Source of the DNA: Planococcus citri
Taxonomy: Eukaryota > Arthropoda > Insecta > Hemiptera > Pseudococcidae
NCBI RefSeq assembly: GCF_950023065.1
Contig: NC_088680.1
Coordinates: forward strand, 23,238,559-23,302,558
Direction: 5' to 3'
DNA length: 64,000 bases
Part shown: piece after piece, positions 50,693-63,700 of the stretch
Position numbering within the stretch: the stretch's first letter is position 1
Layout: every line of letters starts with the position of its first letter
Notes under the pieces: model-generated
What the model was told of the DNA's origin: nothing
What the model saw: the letters and a program-made list of their open reading frames with translations, nothing else
Database searches by the model: none
Program-made: the position numbers and the translations under genes

Positions 50693-52531
50693 AGTCCGGC
50701 ATATGACAATAGGAGTAATTGCAACCCCCCCCCCCGCCGATCCTCCGGGACAACTTTTTTCTTAAAGGGGACATCCTGAGGAACATTTTAAAGCAAACTT
50801 GCCAAAAAAAAAGTTGGCCTTACTTACAAAATGGCGGCCATTTTGATTGACAGGTCAGGCGAAATCGCAGATTTGGATTTTAACATAGGTTCAAACTTTA
50901 CAAAGGTAGATCGAAAGATCATGCAAAAATTTATCGATTTTTGGTGAATTTTTGAAAATCGAATTTAGGCCAAAAATGAGGGAAAAAATCAAAATTTTAC
51001 CAAATTGACCAAGAAAGCTGAAATTTGGAATACACCCTATTTTCGACATGCCGAATCGATTGGAAACGGTTTCAACCCGTTTTGAGCAGTTCTGGAGTCT
51101 CCAGCAGATTTTTGAAACTCGAAATTCCCACAAAATTCCATCAAATTGGAGTTGTAAAGCTAAAATTTATTCTAAAAACTAATTTCAATACGCTACGAAG
51201 TACTGCAGTTGAATTTCAAGTCGTTTTGGATCCTCCAGCGACTTTTTGAGAATTCCTAAAGCCTTCGGCAGATTTTTGAAACTTTAAATTTTCACAAAAT
51301 TTCATCAAATGGAGATGGAAATCTGAAATTTACTCTTCACTCCAATTTTAACACCCTCTGAAGACGACTTCAGGTGGGCACAAGTAATTTTAGGGCCTCC
51401 AGCGACTTTTTTTGAAAATTACTGGAGCCTCCAGTAGATTTTTGAAGCTTGAAACTTCCCCAAAATATCATCAAACTAAGATGGAGAGTCGAAATTCATT
51501 CTGCAAACTAATTTCAATACGCTACGAAGTTGACTGCTGGTGGATTTCAAGTCGTTTTGGAACCTCCAGCAACTTTTTGAAAGGTTGTATGGCGTTTTTT
51601 TGGAAAATTGAAATTTCCTAAAAGTAGCTGGAAGCTTCAAAACCATTTGAAACCACCATGCAGTCTGCGAAGTAAATTTCAGCTTGCCAACTCCATTTGA
51701 TAAATCAATGTTGGGGAAATTTCAAGTTTCAAAAATCTACTGGAGGCTCCAGTAATTTTCAAAAAAGTTGCTGGAGGCCCTAAAATGACTTGAACCCACC
51801 TGAAGTCGTCTTCAGAGGGTGTTAAAATTGGAGTGAAGAGTAAATTTCAGATTTCCATCTCCATTTGATGAAATTTTGTGAAAATTTAAAGTTTCAAAAA
51901 TCTGCCGAAGGCTTCAGGAATTCTCAAAAAGTCGCTGGAGGATCCAAAACGACTTGAAATTCAACTGCAGTACTTCGTAGCGTATTGAAATTAGTTTTTA
52001 GAATAAATTTTAGCTTTACAACTCCAATTTGATGGAATTTTGTGGGAATTTCGAGTTTCAAAAATCTGCTGGAGACTCCAGAACTGCTCAAAACGGGTTG
52101 AAACCGTTTCCAATCGATTCGGCATGTCGAAAATAGGGTGTATCCCAAATTTCAGCTTTCTTGGTCAATTTGGTAAAATTTTGATTTTTTCCCTCATTTT
52201 TGGCCTAAATTCGATTTTCAAAAATTCACTAAAAATCGAAAAACGCACTTAAGCACTTGAAATTTTGACAGGTGATAAATTTTTGCATGATCTTTCAACC
52301 TACCTTTGTAAAGTTTGAAAAAGTTCGTGCAAGTCCAATGTTAAAATCCAAATCTGCGATTTCGCCTGACCTGTCAATCAAAATGGCTGCCATTTTGTAA
52401 GTAAGGCCAACTTTTTTTTGGCAAGTTTGCTTTAAAATGTTCCTCAGGATGTCCCCTTTAAGAAAAAAGTTGTCCCGGTGGATCGGCGGGGGGGGGGGGT
52501 GCAATTACTCCTATTGTCATATGCCGGACTA
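50693..52531. mobile_element. 1.84-kb palindromic fold-back element, outer arms nearly identical
   Basis: TAGTCCGGCATATGACAATA at the left is exactly mirrored at the right end (finishing GCCGGACTA). The mirrored arms each hold a 74-codon frame (51025-51249 plus, 51924-52148 minus) whose translations differ at one residue, so the outer arms are almost identical, while sequence near the centre (about 51.6 kb) has diverged. CTGGAGNCTCCAG cores lie at 51092, 51422, 51740 and 52069. Flanking TA may be the target duplication. There is no transposase. Confidence 0.92.
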
Positions 52532-53990
52532 TGAGTGAAATTGAAAATTTTGGTAGAGAACAAGAATTGACATTTTTGGCGATTTTGCTCCGTTTGAGAA
52601 ACCACTTCCGTTCATCCATGCTCAATCCGTATTAAAGGTACATACTTATCATAATCCAAACCCCTTCAAATGCTAAGTTAGACACTTCGATCAAACAAAG
52701 ATGCTATTCCTCGACTCCAGTTACACTCAAATCCCTACACAGTCCCCAACACTTGTATGAACATTTAGCATAATGAGATGCATCACACTCTCACACCACA
52801 AACACTTATACTGCAAACCTCACAGACACATCGATCATCGGGTTTGTTAACCTTATCACCCATGTCACCTTGGTGGAAAAGCTTTTGGTAAAAATTTTAC
52901 TGCTTAATTTCGAAAATTGCATCCTGTTTGCATATTTCCATAATGATATTAATTCGATTAACTGTTTCATCTCGTTATATTCTTCCGTTTAATCAAGCGA
53001 ACAGGAAACGTTGCCCGAGTCGTTAATCAATTTTCATTTGAATTGAACCACAAGCGCACTCGGATCATCTCACACGAGCTCGGCGCGGCGTCGCGTCGTC
53101 AAGTTCATCAAAAAGGCAAAGGAAAGAAAAAAGACTTTGCATTCGCTTTTCGCCCACCACTCGTTGAGTTTTCTCGTCGAGTCGTCGCGGCCACCAGTTT
53201 AATTATCTCATTTGTGGTTTTTTCTTCAATTTTTTTTATTGTTCTTCATTAGCGAAATGTCATATACTCATACGCGTATGTCGAGAATGTCAACAAATAT
53301 TATCATTTCTTTTTTTCCATCGCTAACAAACGCCAGCGGTCGCCACTCTCTCGTTTCTGTCGCATTTACTCCGTGAAAGAAAGTACCGATGGGTTTAATG
53401 ATTATTAAGACTTCACAGCGCATAATTAATATTGAAATTTAAAATTAGTTACAGTTATTCCAATGATTTATACGACGTTCGAGGTTAAACGCCCGTACAA
53501 TACTATACACAATTTACCATATAATACGAATCAAACTGGTCACCTGTAATGTAATTGTAGAGCTCTTCCGGAAGACTTAAAATTCCAGATTTCAACGAGT
53601 AAAACGATTTTTTTGGACTTATTTCGTCACGTTGATGGACTCAATACTCGTACTTTGGCTTCGGCTCTGGCTCGTGACAGCCAGATTATCTTTTATTGCC
53701 TATGTGTCCACGTTATGTGGTCTCGTGGCATTCGCTTTTACCACGATTTAAGATTTAAATAGCGTTATTTTGGGTAATCTGAGTCTTATAAGCGTTCTAC
53801 CGTGCGTTGACAAATACCTACCAGCGTCGTAATAGTTCATTGGATGATAAGTTTGAAATGTGAACAATGATATTACATCGTGAGTCGTCAGCTCGATGAA
53901 GTAACTATAAACTTACTTGCATAAGATGGAATTCCTAAAATTTAATTTCAAAATGTGTATTTTTTTAGCACTGAGTAAAGTTTCTACTTT
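52532..53990. promoter_or_regulatory. CpG-rich block at about 52.99-53.38 kb in otherwise gene-free DNA
   Basis: Around 53070-53100 the sequence is very CpG rich (GAGCTCGGCGCGGCGTCGCG), then returns to AT-rich DNA. It resembles the 14.6-kb island. A frame of 69 codons at 53043-53252 is unrecognised. A promoter or 5' UTR is possible but unproven. Confidence 0.25.
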
Positions 53991-55086
53991 TTCGTTTTTC
54001 TCAAAAATCACTACACGAAAAATATTTTTTCAAAATATAAAATTTTTCTGCATAAATTTCAAGTTGATTATAGAATAATTTCAATTCATAGATTTTTTTC
54101 TGAGAGAGAGCTATAAATTTGATCTTATTTCTATACTGGCAACTCCAAAACATAAATAGTATATTCTCTTCAAAATGAGTAGAACCGAATCCCTCGAAAA
54201 ATATTTTAACAATTTTTTGTTGTGAGGGGGAGAGGGAGTGCCACCGAAGATTTGTCGACTTATTTGAGAAAACAAGCAAGGTCACAGGTGACCTGGCAAC
54301 GGGTTCCCCTTAACTTGATACCATAAAATTAAAAAAATTTTAAAACACCTTCGGCCTTTTTATTAATTACGAGTACTAGGTAGGTACTTTAAAAAAAAAA
54401 AATGATGAAATGTCAATGAAAATTGAAAATGGTATTTCAAAAAAAAATTAAGTGATTAGGTACATACCTCTAGTTAATAATAATTTCATTCGGGAAACCC
54501 TAATAATTAATTAATTACAGTTGTATTTTTTTTCTAAAATTTTCTACATACATGTGTAGGTAACCAAAGTGATTAATTTTTGCTATTTCTCTGTTCTGTT
54601 CTACACTACACTACACTGAAATGAATTATGAAATAAATCCAAGTCCAAAATCGTCAATAAGATTTTTTTCAAAATTAAAAATTCAAATATTCAAAAATCC
54701 GAAAGCAAAAATTGAAAAATCAATATTCAATTCGGACAAGAGTTTTTTGGTTGTATGTATTTGTAGGGTACATCATAGTAGAAATATTTGGCCATGTTTA
54801 TATTAGTCTCTAAAATATTTGAAATTAATTTCGATTTTTGATAATGCAATCTTTGGGAATTAATTGATAATTTCCAAAAAAGAGTATAGGTACATGGTTT
54901 TATTGAGATGAAGTCGGATCAATTTCTTTTAGATTTAAACATTCAAATTTATTAAAGCATTGATACGTATGTAAACAAATTAAAAATTGAATTCTAAATC
55001 AGTCTCGGATTTGACATTGGTACTCCAGATAGCGCTAGTATCGAAGTGTTGAAAAACTGAAAAACTGAAAAACTGAGCGATTTTAA
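53991..55086. other. No gene seen
   Basis: AT-rich, with tandem AACTGAAA units at about 55050-55075. Open frames are short and biased. Nothing supportable. Confidence 0.35.
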
Positions 55087-55115
55087 TAGGGTTCCCCGTT
55101 GGTGGGGGAACCCTA
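55087..55115. other. 11-bp perfect hairpin
   Basis: TAGGGTTCCCC (55087-55097) pairs exactly with 55105-55115 across a 7-base loop, GTTGGTG. It sits at the left border of the tandem array at 55255-55800. It may be a repeat terminus. Confidence 0.55.
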
Positions 55116-55254
55116 AAAATGACAATTTTGTCGAATAAAACAAAAGATGAGAAAACAATTTCGCCAAATTACATTATCGGTAGCTCTTCTCACAGCCTAT
55201 CTTGACTTGTAAAAAAATTTTGTTTTCCCTGCTCAAGTTTTAGAACCCTCAAAC

Positions 55255-55800
55255 ACGGAATTTTTCATTTTGTAAAAGAGAAACAAATCAGTTCAAACGC
55301 AGCGAGAGCAAAAGCTATAAGAAATTCATATTATTTTGATAGGTGAAAACACAATGTTTTTTATGTGAAGAGTTTGATTTTTTGGTTTCAAAATTTAGAA
55401 TTTTATTTTATTTTTTTTTTAAATTTTACGTTTGAAAAGAAAGCAAACAGGCCCGAACGAATCGAGGGCGAAAGCTTTCGAAAATTTGTATTTTGATAGC
55501 TGAAAGAGCTTTGTTTTTTTTTTCATGTGAAGAGTTTAATTTTTTTGGTTTTAAATTTTCATAATTTGAATGATGATTTTCTTAAAAATTCCAACTTCGA
55601 AAAAGAAAAACAAAGAGGTCCGAACGGAGTGACAGTGAGGGCTAAAACTTTCGAAAATTTTATGCGAGGAGCTATTTTTTAATTTAAACATTTTTTGAGT
55701 ATGGATAATTGATTTTGAAAAAGAAAAACTAACAGGTCTGACCGAAGCGAGGAGTGTCAGTGCAAAATTAAATTTTTGACCAGCAAGCAAATTTCGGAAA
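55255..55800. repeat. Diverged tandem repeat, about 120-165 bp period
   Basis: A GGCCCGAACGAATCGAGGGC-like core recurs at about 55288, 55450, 55615 and 55733, each followed by AAAGCTTTCGAAAATTT-like and preceded by AAAGAAAGCAAACAGG-like sequence. ATGTGAAGAGTTT(G/A)ATTTTTTTGGTTT marks two units. No coding sequence. Confidence 0.65.
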
Positions 55801-58800
55801 AAAAATAGAAACACTTCGGAAACCACATTTCAACAAAGTCAACAAAAGGGCTGATTAATTTTTCAAATTCATCTAAAAAAAAAAATTAATTTCTTTTTAA
55901 TCGCCAATCTCAATTTTTCTGGAAGTTGAAATTTTGAAGAAAAAAAAATCATATTTAAAATTATTGTGACTGAAAGTCGCGTAATTTTCATAATAATAAA
56001 ATCTATGAAAATTAATTTCTATTTTCAAAATAAATATCCGGAAATTAAATGTCATTAGGATCGTCATCATTTCTGGCCATTCTGGACTCTGGAGTCACAA
56101 ATAATGATAGGTCCATCAGTTCCATCACAAGTTCTGTTGAACATATTTCAAAGCTCGAGAAGCAATTTTCAACAGATTCGAATTTTGAGAATTGGAATAC
56201 GACTGCGACGCGACTCCCCCTCCCCCGAACAAATTTCAAGCTAAATGTTGGACTAGATATCGACTTTGAAATTAGCATTAGTACTCGAAACGTGCATTTT
56301 AATATTCATAATTTTCAACATTTTTACCCCCCACTTTAAAAGTTTCAAGATCTTCGCGTCTCCTTTCTTCTTAGTGGGCTGTGGGGCTACCCGAGTAAAC
56401 AAGTGGACTGGGGAGTGATTAAAATTGAAATTATGACTTTGAAAAATTCACAAATTCCAACTTTCACATTTTCATTTTGTAAATTCGATTTTTTGACGAC
56501 CATGGCCACAAATAAACAAGTCCGAGATCATTTAGAAAGTTATGGAAAATTTGAGGAAAATGTTGTTTCTCATTCAATATTTTATCACGCCAAACCTGTA
56601 TATATTATCATTTCGAGACGATTTTTAGAGCTTCCAGACTATAGATTTTGACTTTTTTTAAATTACAAAACTTGATGGAAAAATTACCTAGAGAAATTCT
56701 GAAATAAAAAATTCGTTGGAAAGGCGGACTTTTATGTAAAAGTATTCGAGAACCTGATCAAACTCAATTCTGAAACTAAATACCTACTGTGATAAATTTT
56801 CATATGGGGGGAGGGGGAAATAATTCTCAAAGAAGGCTCAAAAACAGCAAACTACGATGATTTTTCAGCAATATCAAATTTTTGCTAAAGAACGTCACTT
56901 CTTCATGCTCGGGGAAAAATGATCTCACTCTCAAAGAAAGTACAAAAATAGCCAAAAACTATGATTTTTCAGCAAGAGAGGAGAAGAGGAGGCTTGACAT
57001 GAAAAATGAATTCTATTTTTATTGGTTCAACTGGAAATTACCAGCGTACTTTAGAAATATCACACTTTCGTCAAAGAACGTCACTTCTGATGAAAAATAG
57101 CGATTTAAAATTTTTTTTAAATTTCCTACACATCGAGATATCAAGATTGGAAAACAAACATATTAATTACGAGGTTTTCAAAAAGCCTTCTTCGAAAAAT
57201 CAAACTTTCACTGAAATCAAAGAAAAGGATCCCTCTCAAGCGAGCCTTTGAGAACACGACTTCAATGAATTGTACTCAAATAACAGCTCTTTTCATATCT
57301 TCCCATTTCATTCAATTTGACGAGTATCAATTCGAGCTCGCAGAGTCCTCCTGCATGAAACAGATACTTCACGACTAACAATTTCAAGATCATATACCTC
57401 CAAAAAAAACACCACTTTATGCTCGTACGAAGCTAACCAAAGCTATGCGAATTTCAAGAATATCTCAGCCTCGTGCATCCAATAAAATACTCGTACACAT
57501 ACTCGTACTGTTTCTGTAGGTACACTACACATCAGTAAGTACATTAGATCACGGCGCGATCATTAATATTTATAGTTTGTTTATGTAAATGAATGCTAAT
57601 TTTTCAGTCTGAGCCAGAGCCGAGTTTATATGGAGTCGTTTGGTTTGGTCCATCGTCCATCGCGTCTCTTATGTCCGATCTAACTCGTTTATTTTAACCC
57701 CGTTTTTTTTTCTCCTGCTATACGCGAATACAACACTTCTCTGCATATATAGGCTCGTTTCATCGTTTGTGTGTTACAGTATCTCCATCTTTATACCTAC
57801 ATTTTTATCTTTTCTGCTCTTTTCACTTTTCTGGGTTACAAGTCGGACGCATTAACTCATACCATTACTACATCAACTCACCTATACACATTCTACACTA
57901 TGCAAAAATACACTATATAGGCACGACGACAGTTATAACGGATACCTATTTTACCATTGAATTGAACGCAGCGACTCTGTCCATACCTAAAGCTTTTTTT
58001 TTTACCTGCAAAGCCGCACCGTTTCCTCCATTATATGCGAATTTCAGCAAAACCGCGTGGAATATCCAAACAAATGATTCGACTATAATAAGCTAAAATC
58101 AATACGACGATGAGGATTGTTTTTATGTAAGTAATTTAAATTTATATCTAGATGCAGATTGCAGATCCATTCAGCTCAGCCTTTATTTTATTTTTCGCGC
58201 TAGTTGAATATTAATGCTGATCTTTTTTTTCCTTCTTTCTTTCTTTCTTAATAAAAGTACCCTATACCTATGCGGTATGGTATAGGTAGAGGTACAGATA
58301 AGTAGTAATAATTTTGCTGGTTTATGATTTTTTATTATTTCACGGAGGTCTGCGGCATCGCGTGTAAGTACAAGTCCGGATCATTTCAAGGCCTAAGCGC
58401 ATTTTAAACATTAGTATATTATTTAATTCAAGAATATGATCAGTTTGAATTTTTTATATAGAATTGTAAAGCATTACGATATATCCACGCTTTATAGGTA
58501 TCTCGGTACTTCACGATGAATACTAATGCGGGTACTTTGAATAGAAATAAATTAATGTAGGTAAAATACCATTTTTTTAAGGAAAAAAAAAATAAGAAAA
58601 GTAAAATACCTATATTAGTTTTTTATCATTAATACTATGGATCCGTAAAGGTCGCTAAAGAAAGACGAAGAGGGAGGGGAAATTCGAATCAAACAGCAGG
58701 ATGTGTTTTCGGGTGTATTTTTAATTTTTGGGTTTGTTTTCAACACAATAAAGTGGGTGCTTTTAGAAAGCAAAATGGAATAAAAAAGGCTATTCGTGGC

Positions 58801-58810
58801 TTAAATCATA
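55801..58810. other. No gene called; partial duplications at 56.8-57.1 kb
   Basis: AAAGAACGTCACTTCT occurs at about 56888 and 57073, and ATGATTTTTCAGCAA at about 56858 and 56970. Frames at 56049-56339 (+), 56045-56278 (-) and 56403-56651 (+) have less biased composition than usual but no recognised domain. (TTTC)n lies at about 58232-58249. Confidence 0.35.
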
Positions 58811-59096
58811 TAGTCCGACATATGACAATAGGAGTAATTGCACCCCCCCCCCCCCCGCCGATCCTCCGGGACAACATTTTTCATAAAGGGGACATCCTAA
58901 GGAACATTTTAAAGCAAACTTGCCAAAAAAAAGTTGGCCTTACTTACAAAATGGCCGCCATTTTGTAAGGAAGGCCAACTTTTTTTTTTGGCAACTTTGC
59001 ATTAAAATGTTCCTTAGGATGTCCCCTTTAAGAAAAATGTTGTCCCGGAGGATCGGCGGGGGGGGGTGCAATTACTCCTATTGTCATATGCCGGAG
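58811..59096. mobile_element. 286-bp hairpin MITE, internal-deletion derivative of the 50.7-kb fold-back
   Basis: The left arm matches the first about 140 bases of the 50693 element (TAGTCCGACATATGACAATA, a C15 run, GCCGATCCTCCGGGACAAC, GTTGGCCTTACTTACAAAAT). The right arm is its mirror, ending GTCATATGCCGGA. The arms meet at the GGCCGCCATTTTGTAAG region, so the roughly 1.5-kb interior of the larger element is missing. Confidence 0.92.
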
Positions 59097-59339
59097 TGAT
59101 AGAAATGGCAAAATTGCCAAATTTACTGTAAAACAAACGACCTTCCTCTCTCCCCTTACCTCCAAAAACAGTCACCATTCTATCAGCACAATTTCAAGTG
59201 AACGAGCACATTTAAGTAGGTACAACTTATTATAGAAGAAAAGTTTCAAAATTATGTAAAATATGCATTCTCGGTTCATCATTTCATCGTACTAATAAGT
59301 ACCTAACGTGGCCTTGAAGTTGGAATTTTTAAGAAAATT

Positions 59340-60060
59340 ATTCACCAATCCCTCCCCACTTCCTTTTTCGAGATTAAAATTTTTTGCAAGAAACACATTT
59401 TTCAGAAATTTTTAACAAACAAGAAACAAGGTTTTTTGGCACCTTTGATAAATGCGTCTTGTATTTTGGTATTTTTGGCGAAAATTAAGACTTTTTTCTT
59501 GTTTTTTTCACAGAGTCAGACTAAAATGTGGAAAAATTGGATTTTGGATAATTTTTTTTAAAAAGTACGGCAACTTTTGTAATCAAAATTTCAAAAAAAG
59601 TAACAACCGAGTACGAGCCCTGTAAAATTTATCAATTTTTTAACAATCAAAAAAAGGTCAAAAAATATTACCTATATTTCAAAAATTGAAAAATTTTGAA
59701 GAAAATTAAAAATGGAGAAAAAGTTTATCTAATAAATTTTTCAACTTTTTTTTACATTGGTACAAGCTACTTACAAAAATTTAGAAAGAAAAATATAAAA
59801 GCTGAGAATATTCCTTAAAACAAAAGAAATCGGCTGAAAATTCGAAAAGTTACATTTTTATTTTTTATCAAAAAATCTCAAAACATTTTGGCCTTTGCTA
59901 ATAATAGACCAGGCAAATAGCGGTTTCAAAAAGGAAAAAATTGGCACATTAATTTTTTCTTCGGGAATGTGTTCAGATGAACCCCCTGAACTACCAAAAA
60001 AAAAACCGACCCTCCTAACCCCGGAGCTAATTTTTTTAGGGGGCTAAAACCGGTTCCGAT
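59340..60060. other. A/T-run rich, minisatellite-like debris
   Basis: Irregular TTTTTGGCA / AATTAAGACTTTT sequence recalls the 8.1 and 40.4 kb arrays but without clear units. No gene. Confidence 0.35.
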
Positions 60061-60419
60061 TCACGTTTTTTGCGATTTACTCCGAAAATATTAGATTTAC
60101 GAGAAAAACTACCATGACTAAAAATGTTCCCCTTCAAATTCTCGACAATTTGGTACTATGTTCGATACCCATCCCTCAAGAGGAGTGTCTAAAAATAGGG
60201 GTGGAAAGAGCAGGTGTTTCAAAAAAAGTCAGTCCAATAAATTAATCAAAGTTACCACTTAATATCATTCGTTTTCGCTCAAATTTTTTTTTACAAAGTC
60301 CACACAACCAACTATTAATCACACCACCATTGATTGATCTTCAACCCTCCCAAGGGGTTGGTGGGGGATGCTTGATTTTTCAAGTAACACACAACTGAAT
60401 CATACATTTGAAAAACGAA

Positions 60420-60790
60420 TCTGGACATGCGATATATCGAATAATATGTTTTCGAGATCGCTGAATACGAATACCAACTTATTTTCTGGGTTCAACTCCT
60501 CCAAGCTCCTCTGTACCCCAAAAAGGGGGTTGAAATTTTGAAAAATCGTGAAAAGTCGAGTGATATATCGAATGGTACGTTTTCGAGGTCGCTGAGTACG
60601 AATATGAACTTATTTTTTGTGTCCTACCCCCCAATGTCCCTCTGTGCCCCAACAAGGGGGGTAAAATTTCAAAAAATCATCAGAGTCGAGTGATATATCA
60701 AATGGAATGTTTTTGAGGTCGCCAAGCACAAATATGAATTTATTTTTTGGGTCCTACCCCACAATGTCCCTCTGTTTCATTTCAGACTCT
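60420..60790. repeat. Three tandem units of about 130 bp
   Basis: GATATATCGAAT-like landmarks lie at 60431, 60562 and 60692. Each is followed by GTTTT(C/T)GAG(A/G)TCGC, then ACTTATTTT-like sequence. GTCCTACCCC(C/A)CAATGTCC is present in the last two units. A repeated CCCCAA(A/C)AAGGGGG block gives each unit a small palindrome. Confidence 0.8.
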
Positions 60791-63700
60791 TTTATGAAGA
60801 TTCTTGAACTTAGCACTGTTTGCACATCAAATCATCCACACTCAAAAAAAAAAAAAAGTAACAAAAAACAGTAATTTTTCAAAGCAGTGTTGAAATTCCA
60901 AACTTATACTTTATCATTATTAAATTGAATAAGTAATTAAACCTTCAAAATATTAATTTCACGTTTAAAAATTGCCAACAGTAATTTATAATATTGAAAT
61001 GATTTTCACTAACCTAACCCAACACAACTTGAGTAATCCTAATCAGTAATCACCATGAACGATTTGGCCCATGGTATTAAAATTCCCATCTAAATTTTCC
61101 ATTCTTAGTCATCTCAATTAAACTAAAAACACAGAGCAGACCATAAAAGTGGGACGAGTCATTACAACAAAAAATTGGTAGGCCGCTGCGTATAGGTTAT
61201 AACAAATCCGTACAAATTTCAGGTAGGTATTTTTCCACTATTTTGAACATTTTTCAACTCATATTTTTACAATAATATTACATATAAAATATTCGCGAAC
61301 ACAATAAACAAGAAAGAGGTCGTTAAATCGAATTCAGCATTTGAAGGTTCTCTCTTGTCACATAGCAATAAAACCCGAGACCGATTCAAGGTAAAGGGCG
61401 AGGTGGCATGAGCCATATACAGCTACTTGGGCTTTCGTACGTACTTAAGCTCAACAAGTTTTGACGTTTGTTTCTTCGAATCTAACTGTAGATATTGCTG
61501 TTTCGAAATTTAATTTAAAAAAACTGTTTATACAAGTACGAGTACCACAATCAGTCGGCGAAAACTTACAAGGACGATTAGCTGAGTTTTTGCTGAAAAA
61601 CTTTTTCTTTAAAGCGTAAAACCTCTAATTATAAGGTAAGGTGTATTCTTGATGGCGAGATGTAACACGGGCTAGATTGAGTATTTTTACATCGTCCAAA
61701 GCAGGTAGCAGGTACTTTGATAAAACACGTAATAAAAAAACAAATTTTCATATACTCGAACGCGATGGTGATCTAGTCATGTACTAGTAAACAAGTTTAT
61801 GAAATTTCCACATTTGCGAAACTTTTTTTTTTTTTTGCTCGCTAGCTCGATGTACTTGTAAGTAAATGCTACAGCTATAGAGTAGCAGCTCGATATTAAT
61901 TAAATTAACACCAGAAGTTCCAGTAGTTTTGAATTTGATCAAGTGTTGCTGATACTGGAAACGATAGGATGCGATGCAGATTCTTCGCACTTCGCAGTTG
62001 GAATTTTATCAATATCAAGTGGGCAAAATTCATATGTCGTGCAATTGATAATACCGAGATAGCGTTTGAAAGATTATAAATGGAATTTCCGCGATGCATC
62101 CGCGATCGTATCATCGTTCGCAGCTTTTGGTGTTATCAGTACACATCAAGCAAGCGATACCAATGCTACACAGTTGCACTTGCGTGAGACTGTATTCGCA
62201 ATTTCGCACGTATGCATGCATAAAATAACGTATTGAATAATTAATTATCGCCGTGTTAAAAATGGTTCTATTTAAAACATCATCTATAGCTTCTGTTCTG
62301 ATATTTCTCTTTGGAAAAACTACTCGTACATACGAATAGGTACTCTTATCTTTTACAAATCTAAATGATGTTCGTCTATTTGCACACTGCAATTCGATTC
62401 GAGCGAATTGACGATGGAAAAATAATTATTCCATCAGATACGAAATCGGAATCGAGCTTCGAGCTTCGAGCCAGATTAAAATGACGCTAACGCCAACGAG
62501 CCAACTTCTGAATTCGAGATGAGAACCGGTTCTAAAATCTCGCCACTTTTACTTTATATTTTTACAAGATCGTACGTGTGTGTGCTTATGCAAGTATTTT
62601 TATAAAGAAACGGAACGGCAACGGGAACGCGCTTTCCGGGTAATGTTAAATATTCCGTTTTGTTGAATGTGTATTCGGATTCAGATTCACTCACATGTGT
62701 GAGCCCAGTCCACTGGACTTCGAGAGTAGATTTAATGCATCAAAAATTCTTCCCTCGAGCGTAATTGTGTCCAAACTGGTAATGCGATGCATTTCCATAC
62801 ATCCATACCCATACCACATCCACAACGAAATTGATCTGCTCGAATTGGACAGATTTGACGTACATTTTGAAACAGCTGCAGCGATAATTTCAGAGTGATC
62901 GGTTTGTTGTATTGCTTCGTGAAAATTTTGTTCGAGATTATTTTTGATATACGAGTATTATAACGAAATTTCCAAGTTCTAAAAATAACTTCTGATTTTT
63001 AAATTATACAAGAATTGAAAAGTACACAGATCTGGGGCCGATGAGCAGGTGAAGATAGCATAGTTTTGGAAATTCTTATATGTAGTAGCACAAGAAGAAA
63101 TCATCAAACCACTGCATCTAATAAGCAATAAAATTCCGAAAGAGTGCGGAAATGGCTAAAGGATTGAACTGGTAGGGGCAAGAGAGAACAATTTCTCAAC
63201 ATACACCAAGTGATGGAAAAAGCTCGTGAATTCAATAAAGGTATACTCGATAATGTCATCAATGGTCGGCCAAATTATCACCAAGTGGTCAAGATGTTAT
63301 ATTTGAAAAAAAACGACAACTTACGAAGCGATTTTGAGCAGTAAAAGTTACTTTCAAAATCATCTGAGGCAGGAACATTTTGAAAAAATTTCACTAATCT
63401 ACATACTATTAATAGCTGGGTTCAGAAAAAACATTGCAGGAATTGTACTCCAATTTTTCTCAAAAAAAGTAAACTTTAGAAACCAAAAAAATCTAGAAAA
63501 AGTGACCAGAAAAAAATCATCAAAATTCGAATAAAAACCACTGAAAAAAACTAGCAAAAGCTCAAAACAGATAATTATCAACACTTTGAAAGTAAACTAG
63601 GCAAAAATACAAAAAAAAAACAGCTTGAAAAAACATGCCGAACTAATGAAAGAAATTGCAAAATTGAAACAAGAGGGAGACACTAAATTTAATCTTATCC

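Noticed and set aside
51025..52148. Paired 74-codon frames with almost identical translations on opposite strands
   Set aside because: They are the two arms of a palindromic element, mirrored by structure, with no known domain.
56045..56339. Overlapping 96-codon plus and 77-codon minus frames with fairly balanced composition
   Set aside because: I looked for a known domain or splice sites and found none; the two frames cannot both be real and neither stands out.
62695..62898. 67-codon frame with protein-like composition
   Set aside because: No start context, no donor or acceptor pairing I could justify, and no recognised family.
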